Shown here piece by piece: positions 44,505-57,175 of a DNA stretch of 64,000 nucleotides. The position numbers and the translations under genes are program-made. The notes beneath the pieces were generated by a model. That model ran no database searches and was not told where the DNA came from. It saw only the letters and a list, made by a program, of their open reading frames with translations. The stretch is taken from assembly GCA_024811115.1 (NCBI GenBank), contig JAKOGH010000645.1, positions 124,001-188,000 of the forward strand. Reading direction: 5' to 3'. This DNA is from Terana coerulea (Eukaryota; Basidiomycota; Agaricomycetes; Polyporales; Phanerochaetaceae). Position 1 is the first letter of the stretch. Each line of letters begins with the position of its first letter.

Positions 44505-47500
44505 ATGGCGACCTCTGCTACGTTGGCCTCGCAAGCCGAGGTTCTGGACAGGATATTCGCTGGCCTGAGGGACAAGAACCACGAAGTCCGACTGCAATCC
44601 GCTCTTGAGCTGCAACGCTATGTGTGCATCCTCATTACGGCACCCAGGCTTGATGTCATGTTGACGCGCTTTATGCAGGTCTCGAATACCGTGTCAGACC
44701 TCTCGTCCGACTTTGCGGCGAAGCTGTGGGATGAGACCGTCAGCAGGCTGTCCGAGCTGGTGCACAGCCAAACCAATGTTGAGAAGCTGGGAGGCGTTCT
44801 GGCAATTGGTGCGTCTGCTACACTGTATCGGTCCAAATATGCGCTTAACCAGCGACATCTACAGACCATCTACTTATATCGGAGGCCGATGGCAACATTG
44901 AATCCAAGCGCAACCTGTTTCGCTTCTACAACTATGTGAAGTACCTTCTACCCAACCCGGACATCAACGTCATGCTTGCTGCCTCCAAGACCTTAGGACG
45001 AATTGCTGAGATTGGAGGCGCTGCGTTCGGTGAACGATTTATGGACATGGAGGTGCCCATCGCTCATTGAACTGTTCGACAAGAGTGAAGCAGGCCGGTA
45101 TGCGGGAGTCCTGATCCTCAAGGAGCTTGCGCGCAACAGTCCGACATACTTCCATCCCCACATTGACCTCGTCTCGGGGCAAATCCTAAAACCTCTGAGA
45201 GATCCCCGGATTATCGTGCGGGAAAGCGCCGCTGAGCTTCTGGCCGCGTGCCTCGAGATTGTCACGCAGAGGGAGAGGCAGACCAGGAGCCCGTTCTTGT
45301 TCAGGACGTTGCAAGAGGCACAACAAGGCTTGAAACTCCAGCAGCCGGAGGCTATCCATGGCTCACTTTTGGCATATCGCGAGCTCCTGTTGCATGGCGG
45401 CATGGTTGGTCGGGTGCCGTTCGTGTCGTGCCAAGCTCGCTGAATATTGTCGATGACAGTTCATGAAGAACAATGTCCAAGATGCCGCAGAGCAGATCAT
45501 GAAGTTCAAGACGCACCGCGACCCCCATGTCCGCAAGATGGTTATTACGCTCATCCCCACGCTCGCGATGTACGATACGCAGACATTTACGGAGCATCAC
45601 TTGCACAAGGTAATGGCACATCTGCTAGCTCAGTTGGACAAGCCTACGGAAAGATCTGTTGGTAAGGTTATGGTAGACTGTTCAGAATTATCTGTTGACC
45701 TGCTCAAGATCAGCGTTCATTGCCATCGGACATGTGGCGTCTGCTGTGGGCAGTGAGATGAAGCCATTCTTGGACTCTATCATGCTCCAAGTCAAGCAGG
45801 GCTTGGAAATGCGAGGGTAAGCATACCTGTCATCTTCTATGTGGCGCATCTCCCTCACGTTGATTTAGCAAGAAGAACGCGCCGTCGGAAGAGCCCATCT
45901 TCCAATGCATAGGCATGCTAGCTTCTGCAGTAGGACCCAATCTCACAAAGCTGCTGCATGATCAACTCGATCTCATGTTCGACTGCGGATTGAGCGAATC
46001 CCTTCGGGAAGCCTTGGTCGCCATTGCGCGGTACATTCCGCCGCTGTTGAAGACAATACAAGGTGATTATGTGGTTCTACTCAATGGTGGGTATATGCTA
46101 ACCTACGGCTTGCTCTCGCGCAGACCGTCTCCTAGGCCTTCTGTCTAATATACTGAGTGGTCAACCGTACAAACCTCTTGGTGCTCCTGCGGCTCTCCTT
46201 CGAGGGGAGTCAGGTACCGTCATCAGAGACAACAGCATACCAGAGGTAGGTACCTAAATGCTGCGCTAAACTCAAAAGACTCATGTTGAAAACACAGAGC
46301 GTACCAATCCAGAAGACGCCAGAATTGCTGATCCTCGCATTGGACACTCTTGGGACATTCGATTTCAGTGGTATGTTTGCGTATCCAGAGATCTTCACAG
46401 AGATGCTAAATACGTCTTTTAGGACATGCACTAAGTGAATTCCTAAGCGAGGACGTGTTGCCCTTCGAGGACGATCATCCCGGTGTTAGACAGGCCGCGG
46501 CGTTGACGTGCTGCCGTGTCCTGAGTCGCGATCCCATTTGTTATCAAGCTAGCAACCACTCAATTGAGATCGTCAGCGGCGTCATCGATAAGCTGCTTAC
46601 TATTGCGGTGGCCGATCCTGGTGAGCGAAAGACTCATTGCATGCCGTAGACATGCTTGCTGATCTCTCCGGTGCAGACCCCAAGATTCGTCAAGGCGTTT
46701 TGGAATCCCTGTCTGAGCGATTTGACAAGCATCTCTCGCAGGCGGAGAATGTCAGGTCCTTGTTTGTTGCTCTAAACGATGAAGTCTTTGAGAATCGCCT
46801 CACTGCCGTTCGCTTAATCGGCCGCCTGGCTTTACACAATCCTGCCTACGTGATGCCGTCCCTCCGCAAGATGCTTGTTCAGCTACTCACGGAATTGGAG
46901 TATTCGACCACTATGTACGTCGTCGATGCGATGTCTCTTCCGCAGTAATTGTTGATTCTTCGTGAAGCCGCAACCGAGAAGAATGTACGCGAATCTTGGC
47001 GTTGTTGATCAATGCCACACAACGTCTCATCAAGGAATACGCAATTCCAATGCTCCACATTCTTCTGCCCAAGGCCAGCGACCCCAACCCCACTGTGTCC
47101 GCAAACGTGCTCATGGCCCTGGGCGAACTATCATGTATCGGCGGTGAAGATGTGATGCCTCACGTGCCAGCTCTCATGAATATTATCATGGCCAGCCTTT
47201 CGGACCCTAACATTGTGAAACGCGACGCTGCGTTGCACACGCTTGGCCAGGTCTGCTCCAGTACTGGCTATGTCATTGCACCCTTGATAGACCATCCGCA
47301 AGTCCTCCAAATACTGAGCAGGATTCTTAGGACGGAGCCCACTCAGGCGGTGCGCCGTGAGGTTATCAAAGTTCTTGGTATTCTCGGAGCATTGGATCCG
47401 TACAAACGACGGGTAGGTATTTCCATAGTCCCCTACTGCGATGGCTGACGCACGAAAATGCAGAGCAAACCGGAAGACGAAGCAGCAGCAGTGGAGAATG

Positions 47501-50500
47501 AGCTCGCGGCGAACCCGGTTCAGGCTGTCCATCGAACCATCACCAATCCCGATGACTACTACCAGACGGTCGCGATCAACGCACTGCTCAGCATTCTCAA
47601 GGACCAGTCGCTCAATCCTCAGCACCACAAGGTCATTGAGGCAATTATGTCAATATTCAAGACCCAAGGCCTGAAATGCATTGCATTCCTCCCACAAGTG
47701 AGTCATCTAAAACGCTGGAGAGGATAGACATTGAGCGAGGAGATTAGATTATCCCTGCATTCACCGATGTTGCTCGTACCTCTTCTGCCCGTGTGCAGAT
47801 ATTCCATCTCGAGCAGCTCACAATCTTGGTTGGGATCATCAGGCAACACGTCCGCAAGTACACAATCGACATTTTCGAGCTCGTCAGCGATTTATGGGAG
47901 AATCAGCTGCTACAGCTGCCTCTAGCATCGCTCGTAGAGGCTCTCGGGAAGGCGCTTGACTCGGAGTTCAAGCCATTCATTCCCAACGTGCTACCGCTGT
48001 TGCTGAAGGTGTTTGACGGAGAGATGAACGACAAGGTGGCAAGCACGCAGATGAAGGTGCTCGATGCGATGTTAACCTTCGGCGCCAACATAGAGGAGTA
48101 TCTGCAGCTCGTTGTACCCATCTTGGTCAGGACATGCGAGCGACTGGACGGCGGCTTTGCGTTAGGCGGCGCGTTACGAAAGAGAGCTATTCAGACGATC
48201 GAAGGTCTGACTCGCCGGGTGAACTTCTCGGACCATGCGTCGCGCCTCATCCATCCTCTGGTCCGAGTGCTTGGACAGCCTAACAATGAGCTGCGGATGG
48301 CCGCCATGGACACCCTCTGTGCGTTGATGTTGCAGCTGGGCTCCAACTTCGCGATATTCGTCCCTACAATCAACAAAGTGAGTCCGACTGGTATATCCTG
48401 TATGTCCTGTATGCTGACCGTCGTACAGTGCCTTGCCAAAACCGGGATGACGAACTTCAAATATGATAGTCTGGTGACGAAACTTCTTAGCGGTGAACCC
48501 CTGCCGCAGGAAACTGGTGCCCTGGACATGCTGTGAGTAATACTCTTATCCTACCTGCTGTCGATTTTGACAACGTCTCGCAGTGAGAACAATAAAGCGA
48601 CGGAGTACGCGCCGCCGGCCGAAGCTGAGAAGATGACTGTTAATCAACACCATCTGAAGCAGGCGTGGGATGTTTCCCAAGTGAGCACGCGCGAGGACTG
48701 GATGGAGTGGATGCAGCGACTGTCGGTGGAGTTCATGAGAGAATCGCCGTCACATGCGTTGAGGGCGTGTATGAGCTTGGTCGACGTACACACGCCACTT
48801 GCGAAGGAGCTGTTCAATGCCGCTTTCCTCTCTTGCTGGGGCGAGCTTTACGTTCAGTATCAGGTGCGCGTAGTTTGGCGTGCGTTGCATGATGTATTCT
48901 CACAGAGGTTATAGGAAGATTTGGTCCGCGCAATCGAGACCGCAATCACAGATCCACATGCACCGTCCGACCTCGTACATCGCCTACTTGATCTTGCCGA
49001 ATTCATGGAACATGAAGAGAAGGCACTCCCTATCAGCAACAGCACCCTTGGCGAGTACGCCTTCCGATTCCATGCCTACGCTAAGGCGCTGCATTACAAG
49101 GAACTCGAGTTCTTTACGGAGACGTCGCCCAGCATTATCGAGTCACTCATCAGTATCAACTCGAAGCTTCAGCAGCATGACGCTGCATGGGGTACGCTCC
49201 TGGTCGCCCGAGAACAGTACGACGTCAGCAAGCACGAAGAGTGGTATGAAAGACTGGGAAGATGGCAGGAAGCTCTAGCAACTTACGACAGGAAGTCTCT
49301 GGAGGACCCTGACCAACCGGAAATCATCCTTGGAAGGATGAAGTGCCTGCATGCACTCGGCGAGTGGGATTCACTGATGGCGAGCATAGAAGAGCATTGG
49401 TCGGAAGCATCTCACGACGACCGGCGGGAGATGGCTCCATTGGCGGCAGCCGCTGCGTGGTCTCTGACCGATTGGGATGCCATGGACGACTACATCGCTA
49501 CGATGAAGCCTGATTCTGCGGACCGTCCGTTCTACCGAGCGATCCTCTCGGTGCACCAGAACCAGTTCTCCAAGGCCATGGCGCAGATTGCAAAAGCCCG
49601 GGACATGCTTGACCCCGAGCTGTCTTCACTCGTGGGTGAGAGCTACGGACGCGCTTACAAGTAAGAGGACCATTGCTATGGTGTTGCCGTGTCAGCGAGA
49701 TGCTAATCACTCGATTTAGCACGATGGTCCGAGCGCAGATGCTTTCGGAGCTGGAGGAAATCATCCTATACAAGCAGAATGCCGATCAGCCTGACCGCCA
49801 ACACTCTATCCGAAGGACGTGGGTGAAAAGGTATGTGTCTCCTCACTGCCCCCTTCAACTTGTTTGACCTAGGGTATGAATAGGCTTCAAGGATGCCAAC
49901 CAGATGTCGAAGTGTGGCAACGAGTCCTCCAAGTTCGATCGTTGGTTTTGGACCCCGACGATGACTCCGGCACCTGGATTCGATTCGCCAATCTCTGCAG
50001 GAAGTCCGAGCGTATGGTTTTGGCAGAAAAAACGTTGGAGTCGCTGATGTCGCCAGAACGGGTCTGTATTCTTTCTTCTGAATATCCCGGTGGTGCTAAC
50101 CTCTTGTCTAGATGCATATGCAATATCGTGAAAACCCGCAGAGTGTTCGTGTCCCTCCTCACGTCGTGTATGCGCACCTCAAATTTCTGTGGGCCAATGA
50201 ACAACACGACGAGAGCCTTCGGTACCTGTTTAAGTTTACCTCGAGCCTCGCGAAGGACCTCGTACCTGAGAACGAACGCGCGGCAGCCACCGAGGCCCAC
50301 AAAGCCAAGCTGGATGACTTATCTCGCCTGCTCGCCCGATGCTACTTCAAGCAAGGTCAGTGGCAAGTCGCCCTACATGCAGACTGGGATACGGTGAGCT
50401 TTATTGTTGCACCGAACGCGGAACAGTTCTCATTGTACCACAACAGAGACCCATCAAAGAAATTCTGCACTCGTACTGGCTGGCTACGCATTACGATCCG

Positions 50501-53019
50501 AAGTGGTACAAGGCCTGGCACACCTGGGCTCTTACGAACTTCGAAGTAATCGGGTTCTTGGATGGTATGTCGGAGCAACGGACGGACATACCCAGCAACG
50601 ATCTGGCCGTACATATTGTCCAAGCCGTTGACGGTTTCTTCCGCTCGATTGCTCTGCAACGGAAGACGAACGTCCTGCAAGATACGCTGCGATTGTTGAC
50701 CCTTTGGTTCAAGTACGGTGCCCACGATGACGTCAGCCATGCGATGACCAGCGGATTCACCAACGTCGAAATTGATACGTGGTTGGAGGTCATCCCCCAG
50801 GTATGATTTCTGCGCGCGACCCATCCAACTTGCCCCTGACATTCCTGCAGATTATTGCCCGTATCCAGACGCCCAACGCAAACATCAGACGGAACATCAA
50901 CAACTTGCTCGCAGACGTCGGACGACACCACCCTCAAGCGTTGATTTATCCCCTCACCGTCGCGTCGAAGTCCAACAGTGCTCTCCGGCACAGCGCTGCT
51001 CTCAACATCATGGATCGTATGCGCGAGCATAGTCCTGTCATTGTTGAGCAGGCTCTGATCGTCAGCCAAGAGCTCATCCGGGTTGCCATCTTATGGCATG
51101 AGCAGTGGTTTGAAGGTCTCGAGGAGGCCTCCCGCTTCTACTTCAATGACAAAAATCCCGACGGCATGATTGCGCATCTAGAGCCTTTGCATGCGATGGT
51201 GGAAGCGGTAAGTTATCTCCATTACAGCGTGGTGTTATCGACTGAAGTTGTCTTAGGGACCGAGAACGGCTCGTGAGACGTCATTCGCACAAGTGTTTGG
51301 TCGCGACCTGCACGAAGCTCGTGAAGCTTGTCGTCGTTACCGTATCTATGGCGAGCTGCGTGATCTTGAAAAGGCCTGGGAGATCTACTATGGCGTAAGT
51401 CGCTTGGTTAACTGTTAGTGTATACCGACTGACAATCACCGAAGGTGTTCACCAGGATCAAGAAGCAGCTGGAGTCCCTTACGACTCTCGACCTTCAGTT
51501 TGTTTCACCCGAGCTCCTGAAGGCCCGCAACCTCCAGATAGCTATCCCAGGTTAGTCATTATATAATATTTTGTCAATCGTGATCTAACCCTGTCTCCAG
51601 GAACGTACCAAGCAGGCAAACCCATAGTTACCATCGGCAGCTTCGTTCCCAAGTTGACTGTCATTTCGTCGAAGCAGCGACCAAGGCGTCTAGTTATCAA
51701 GGGCAGTGACCAAAGGGACTATCACTTCGCGCTGAAGGGCCATGAGGATCTTCGCCAGGATGAGCGTGTGATGCAACTGTTTGGTCTGGTCAACAACCTG
51801 CTGTACGAGGATGTCGACTGCTTCAAGAGGCGGGTGCACATCGAGCGCTTCTCCGTCACTCCCCTGGCTCCGCAGGCAGGTTTGATTGGATGGGTCAACG
51901 ACAGCGACACTCTGCACGTACTGGTCAAAGAATACCGTGACTCGCGTAAGGTTCTTATCGACATCGAGCGACGGCTCATGTTGCAGGTCAGCCTTACTTC
52001 ACCATTCACGAGATCCCATCTTGAATGCTCTTTGGACAGATGGCGCCCAACTACGAAGACCTCATCCTCCTGCAGAAGGTCGAGGTGTTCGAGTATGCGC
52101 TGGAAAACACGACGGGCCAAGATCTCTACCGCGTTTTGTGGCTGAAGAGCGCGAACTCGGAGCACTGGCTCGAGCGCCGCGCGACCTACACTCGCTCGCT
52201 CGCCATCAACAGCATGGTCGGCCATATCCTGGGTCTCGGCGACCGGCATCCGTCGAACTTCATGCTCCAGCGTAGTACCGGTAAGGTTGTCCATATCGAT
52301 TTCGGTGACTGCTTCGAGGTCGCTATGCACCGCGAAAAGTACCCGGAAAAAGTTCCGTTCCGGTTGACCAGGATGCTGACGCATGCAATGGAGGTACGGT
52401 GTCCTGCCCATTCATTTATATGACCATATGCTGACTAAGATATGCTTCACAGGTCAGCGGCATCGAAGGCAGCTTTAGGATAACCTGCGAGATCAGCATG
52501 AAGGTCTTGCGAGACAACAAGGAGTCCCTGATGGCGGTCCTGGAAGCCTTCGTATACGACCCTTTGATCACGTGGCGTCTCATTCAGCATGACGGAGACG
52601 GCCGTCGTGCAGAGTGTACGTATCTTTTCGCACCTCCCGCGCGTATCCAACTGACCGTCGTAACGCACAGTGATGAATCCAGACCGGAATGTCGACCTCG
52701 TCGGCTCAGCGGTCGACGCCGCGGGCGGCGGCGCGCACCGGCGCATGAACCCGGACGAGAACGACATCTTTAACGAAGCGCAGGAGATCCGGAACGACCG
52801 CGCGCTGGCGGTGTACAACCGCGTGCAGCACAAGCTGACGGGCCGCGACTTCAACCCCGACGAAGTACTCTCCGTCTCGGCACAGGTTGACAAGCTCATC
52901 ATCCAGGCGACGTCGCTCGAGAATCTCTGTCAATGCTTTTCCGGCTGGTGAGTGTATTCGGGATACATACCATGGGCCGCTTCTGACTGACTACATTGGC
53001 TAGGTGTGCGTTCTGGTGA
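44505..53019 (+). CDS. TOR: TOR serine/threonine kinase (right copy, full length with one frame break)
   Basis: About 27 exons and 2,350 residues. HEAT repeats run to about 48540, the FAT domain about 48590-51060, FRB about 51070-51400 ([21 protein letters not shown] and AWEIYY.VF, keeping the rapamycin-contacting Ser, Trp and Phe), and the PI3K-like kinase 51600-52620 with [14 protein letters not shown], catalytic GLGDRHPSN (52231-52259) and metal-binding HIDFGD (52291-52308). FATC ends GWCAFW, split by a last intron, with stop at 53017-53019. I traced every junction: all are GT-AG and in phase except one place in exon 2, where an extra C at 45065 (ATCGCTCATTGA against ATCGCTATTGAA in the left copy) creates a stop at 45068. 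Since the kinase end is perfectly preserved, this is either a consensus error or very recent loss. TOR is essential in fungi, so one copy should be active. Confidence 0.95.
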
Positions 53020-53668
53020 AAACAAAATTCATCTCTTGCTATCCTTGTTTATTTGTATGACGCATTAATTTTCACCGTTTTCTTGTCGCTGCTGGTTCGC
53101 ATTACGTACTCTAGGCTGATATATCCACAATTGCAACTCCATTCTCGCAGTCCAAACTCATTCGTGTGCGCGGTAAGCTGCATATAACGGCCAGACTTTC
53201 CTAACCATACTATTTCAGGACTTCCTGTGTCACTACGCCAGAGTCGCAAAATACTCGGCATGAAGGCAAAGAGATGAAAAATGCACATATAGACGTTGAT
53301 CGTGTCGAATGTGACTCGAAATCATTGTTCAGCAAAAGGTTGAGGTGTCGCAGCGCGGCGCACAATCACGTATCCGCGCCCTTGGCTTGAGATACTAGCT
53401 AACTTGGGTCAACTTTACCAAGCGTCGTTGACGCCACAACGCTGCCAGCCAGCTTGGACAGTTGTTTCTCACGCTGATGCCAGTGATTTACTTCTTGAGG
53501 CTTGTAGGTCACGGTCGTGTCCACGTTCATCCATCTCGAGTCTTGTAGTTTGCTTTGACACAGCCAGGATCTATTAGCACGATGTCGGTAAATCGCTATC
53601 TGATATACATGAAGGCCGGGATCCCGCTATCCCTAAAGCTAAGGTGGTCATAAATTCTCCGACGACAG
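53020..53668. other. Intergenic between convergent TOR and S10 gene 2
   Basis: Holds the 3' ends of two convergent genes. Nothing coding was recognised. Confidence 0.6.
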
Positions 53669-55820
53669 TCACAATGCTTCCGCCTCGATCCACCTCCTCA
53701 GTAGCTCCAGACTCTCCTTAGGTTTGTCGAACGGCACCTACGTTCTCAAGATCAGTGGGCAGCGAGCTGTCGAAAAGGCACTGATTCGCACCATGTGTCC
53801 AGCGCCGGTAATAGTGGCGAATGTCAAACCGCCGGCACTGCGAGCCAGGCCGGCGACACGGTCATCGACAAACCACTTATGAAAAGGCTGCTGCACGTAT
53901 TCGGCTTGTCCCGTCCATTCTAGGGCTAGTAGCATCCGGTCATTTCCAACCTACGAACCGGCGTCAGCGAGCAGACACACTTTTGCATGATGTAGCCGAC
54001 ATACCCAGTTACAGATCCAATCATTCGCGCCGGCGTATATGAGCGTGCGGACTCCTCGTTCGAGTAAAGCGGCGATGTAGTACTGTGTTGGGAATACTTC
54101 GTCCATGGTGGACCAAAACCCATATCCGACGGCGGCGCCGTACCTGGTAAAGTTGCCAAAAGACGCGTCGATGCCAAGTTCCTCGCGGACTTCCGGTCTG
54201 TTCAGATAGGGCTCTATCACACTTGAACAGGGAATGAGTAGCATAAGCTGAAGTAAAGACAGATATAATAAGAGCTCACCCGAAAATACTATAGCAGTCG
54301 CTTTCTCCGGGTATTCCATCGCTGGAGGGAGTCTTTACAACCTTACAGACAGGATAATTAAGAATACAACGTACCACTTGCGAGTAATGTCGTAGAAATT
54401 CATGCCTGATAATTGATAATTCTGTTCAGCATCCAAAGAACGTTTGGCATTGCGGTAGTGCCCACCTGACTTCTCGAAAGGGTCGTTGACCGTGGTTTCA
54501 AGGAGCGTCAAGGCGGCCCGACAGCCTATGTTGTCGCGCCGGTCTACGCATTCACTTTGGAACAAGTTCATGCACCTAGGTAGCTATAACGGACTTCAAA
54601 ACGCTGTACATGTCTGCCAACGATGCACTCACAGCTCGCTTCATTTTTACACAGGTGCTAGATAGCACATTTAGATGAGTACAGTAATTCCACTTTTCAT
54701 AATCGAAATTTAATACGCACCTAATGTCCAATATCGGTGACGTGGCGATATTCTTACACATCATATCGTAGTAGGCTGGCAACATCGTAAGGTCGTCCGT
54801 GCAACCATTTCCTATCAGAAATTGGTTAGTAGTCTGCCAGGATGCAGGGATGTGTGTCATACACACCAATCATGATGGAGGTCAAGTTGACTGGAGTCAT
54901 CCCTAAGGCTTGAAGCCTTACATTCTGATCATAAACCTCAGAAGCAAAGACAGGGATAAAGCGACCCTATGCGCAGACTTGTTAGCTGATACGGATGCGC
55001 TCAACGAGACTCGCCGCTGCGGGCTCACCCCATAGGACTCTCCGGCCATATGAAACGATCTACCCTTAAACTGATCAAAGTGTTCGAAGAAGATAGCGAC
55101 AAAAGACGCAATGTCTTTCGCGGCTTCTTCCGTAGTGCTCTAAGACAGTAGTCATTGCAGATATGCTCCAAAAGGTCGCATCATACTCGCCACTGACTCG
55201 CCGTGGTCGGCGTACGAGAACCCGACGCCGACAGGCTGGTCAATGAAGAAAGATGTTGGTATACTCGTTCCATGAGTGCGGGTTGTATGTGGAGTTTTCG
55301 GTGTCCTCGAGCCTGCATGGGCCGAGCTCCATGAAGAGTCCGAGCGAGGAAGAGCTACCAGGTCCACCGTTTGTCCAAAAGACCACGTCATCCTTGCTGG
55401 GGTCACGCCTGCTCTCAAAGAAGTAGAAAAACAAGTGGCGAGCTTCTACGTCGATGTAGCCCGTGTATGACCTGCGGCGACACGAAACAAACTGTTCAGA
55501 GCTCATGTGAGATAAGGCGGATAGACCCGCACTCACCTCACTGTACCGTCACAGAAGTGTGACTGCTTGATGCGCACACTGTAGCGAGGGAAGGCTGGAT
55601 GCTCGAGCGTTGCAAATGCCGTACTTGAGAGTGCCTGTAAGTCGCCGAATGGCTTGAAGGTAAGTAGATGCTGCGCTTGTAATGCATGCCCATCATGCGT
55701 CGAATGGAGGTTGTGGGGTTCACGTAGATATTTTGAATTCCGTATACTGTCTGTGCTTACACAGAGCGCAAAGAGGCTGAAGATTAGCGTCAGGACTGCG
55801 GCAAGCGATAGCATGGCCAT
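53669..55820 (-). CDS. Serine carboxypeptidase (S10, carboxypeptidase Y-like), gene 2, with frame breaks
   Basis: Intron-rich reverse-strand gene. A signal peptide (LSLAAVLTLIFSLFALC) is followed by the S10 order HPAFPRYSVRI, SYTGYIDVEARHLFFYFFESR, WTNGGPGSSSSLGL (oxyanion hole), NIF/FIDQPVGVGFSY, AGESYGGRFIPVFA (catalytic Ser, 55029-55043), a cysteine-rich insert (CVDRRDNIGCRAAL), GANDWICNW (catalytic Asp) and GAGHM/VPFDKPKESLELL (catalytic His near 53797; intron inside the motif), ending at 53669. It is closer to carboxypeptidase Y than gene 1. The frame breaks near 55245-55252, where one base too many separates NIF from FIDQPVG, and the splice near 54370 (after YDITRK) does not join in phase with KTPSSDGIPGESDCY. 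It may be decaying or affected by consensus errors. The start is the ATG at 55820 that yields the signal peptide. Confidence 0.82.
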
Positions 55821-56016
55821 GACTGCATAGGTCAACCCACCAAGCGTCTGAGTCGTTGACGCCTCAAAGCTCTTAAACCGGCTGGCTTAGGCATCTGATT
55901 CTCACGCTATGCCAGGGAGTCACTTGGGCGCTTGACCTTTCTTGTGTCTGACCGCCGTCGTTGCGAAATCCCAATGGCCTTTACCAGAATCCCGTCCCTT
56001 GAAGTCTGCGACCGAC

Positions 56017-56025
56017 TCTTTATAG
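56017..56025 (+). promoter_or_regulatory. TATA-like box of F-box-like gene 1
   Basis: CTTTATAGC about 80 bases before the start codon, in the position of the TATAAAG boxes of the three following genes. Confidence 0.45.
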
Positions 56026-56098
56026 CTGCGAAAGACCGACTGTCATGTGCACTGCCCAGCTCGCCCCAAAGATTCTACACTGCGACTCATTTCGCACG

Positions 56099-57175
56099 AT
56101 GTCGATGAACGCTTGCCCGGTTGAACTGGTCGAGAAAATTGACGGTTTCGCTTGCACAGACGGCGGCCGCACGGGACGTTCGCTGTCGATAGTCTCACAC
56201 TACGTCCGAGAAGCTACTCGCCCTGTTCGCTATCACACCGTTGCGCTCACCTCTCAAGCCAGGCTACTTTACTTCCCGAACCTGCTTGCTGGTCTGGTCC
56301 CGCGTCCCAGGACCGAACATCTACTCGTCTCATTCGAAAACGAGCACTACACTATACCGCCACGAAGGTTCCGAAAGATAAGGAAAGCGTTCTCTAAGAT
56401 CCTCAGAATGGTCGCTCCGACGCTGCGTACGCTAGTTATCCACAAGCCTCGGGACCTCAATGTAAATCGCCTCCCTAAAGACTATCAGCTTCCCGTTCTG
56501 CAATCCCTCTCAGTACCGGTTCTCGGATGGACCGAACCAATCGAGCAATGTCGCTATCCGCTTCTTCAACGCTTGCACCTCAGCCAGTGGAGTGGCTATG
56601 CTGGTCCATGGAGAGTCCTCCTTGCCTCGAACATCTCGCCCACGCGTCTTTGTCTCTCCGATGTCGTTTATGGCGACCATCTTGGAACAACTTTACGGGC
56701 CATCCTCGCCATACCCTGTATACCATCTTCGCTACATCCCGATGGGCAGCCCACTCCCCCATTCGTGGATGGCGAAGAGCTAATACCTCCCGAGCCTCCG
56801 AGTGCGCTTGAGATCGCCGAGCTGAGAGAGAAGCTCCCCAAACTGGCTGTGGTGTCCATTCAGCCGCGTTCTTATTACTCGAAGGGGCTGCATCCTGCGG
56901 CTAGCCGTAATGAACAGAGGATGTTGCATGGGTTGATCGAGGTCGCCAGGGATAGTTTGTTGGCGCAGGACGTAGGAAAGCTGGTTCTACTCCCAGAGGC
57001 GGAGGGCACCACCGGAGATGATGCACGGAAGGACTGGATAGACTGGATGAACCTTGTCGACGGTGGGGATGGTCCGTGGTTCTTAGGCACGTCCACAGAT
57101 ACGTTGCCGTACTACGCCGAGGAAGCATGGGCGCGGTTGACGGTGGGTCAGCAACCTGCAGCCTCTGTGAGCTAG
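56099..57175 (+). CDS. F-box-like protein 1 (intact member of local array)
   Basis: Single-exon gene of 358 residues. The N-terminal F-box-like segment CPVELVEKIDGFACTDGGRTG is followed by SLSIVSHYVREATRPVRYHTVALTS. A leucine-rich middle (VAPTLRTLVIHKPRDLNVNR, LPVLQSLSVP, LLQRLHLSQW, PTRLCLSDVV) suggests a degenerate LRR substrate-binding surface. The C-terminal GDDARKDW...DGGDGPWF motif is shared by all members here. F-box proteins link substrates to SCF ubiquitin ligases; substrates in this fungal expansion are unknown. The ATG at 56099 is chosen because it starts at the F-box as in the neighbours; an upstream in-frame ATG at 56045 would add 18 residues. It is the closest intact relative of the pseudogenes at 2814 and 6336. 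Confidence 0.75.
   Translation: MSMNACPVELVEKIDGFACTDGGRTGRSLSIVSHYVREATRPVRYHTVALTSQARLLYFPNLLAGLVPRPRTEHLLVSFENEHYTIPPRRFRKIRKAFSKILRMVAPTLRTLVIHKPRDLNVNRLPKDYQLPVLQSLSVPVLGWTEPIEQCRYPLLQRLHLSQWSGYAGPWRVLLASNISPTRLCLSDVVYGDHLGTTLRAILAIPCIPSSLHPDGQPTPPFVDGEELIPPEPPSALEIAELREKLPKLAVVSIQPRSYYSKGLHPAASRNEQRMLHGLIEVARDSLLAQDVGKLVLLPEAEGTTGDDARKDWIDWMNLVDGGDGPWFLGTSTDTLPYYAEEAWARLTVGQQPAASVS

Larger units (their letters stand above)
43689..45914. repeat. Right arm of inverted duplication (RPC11 + TOR 5' part)
   Basis: Inverse counterpart of 1-2225. The right boundary given is simply where the left copy leaves the window; true homology may continue along TOR. The left boundary coincides with the RPC11 stop codon. 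Confidence 0.93.

Noticed and set aside
53738..53935. Independent 65-residue reverse-strand gene
   Set aside because: It is the penultimate coding exon of S10 gene 2 (VGNDRMLLALEWTG...GAGHM) reading into the intron before VPFDKP.
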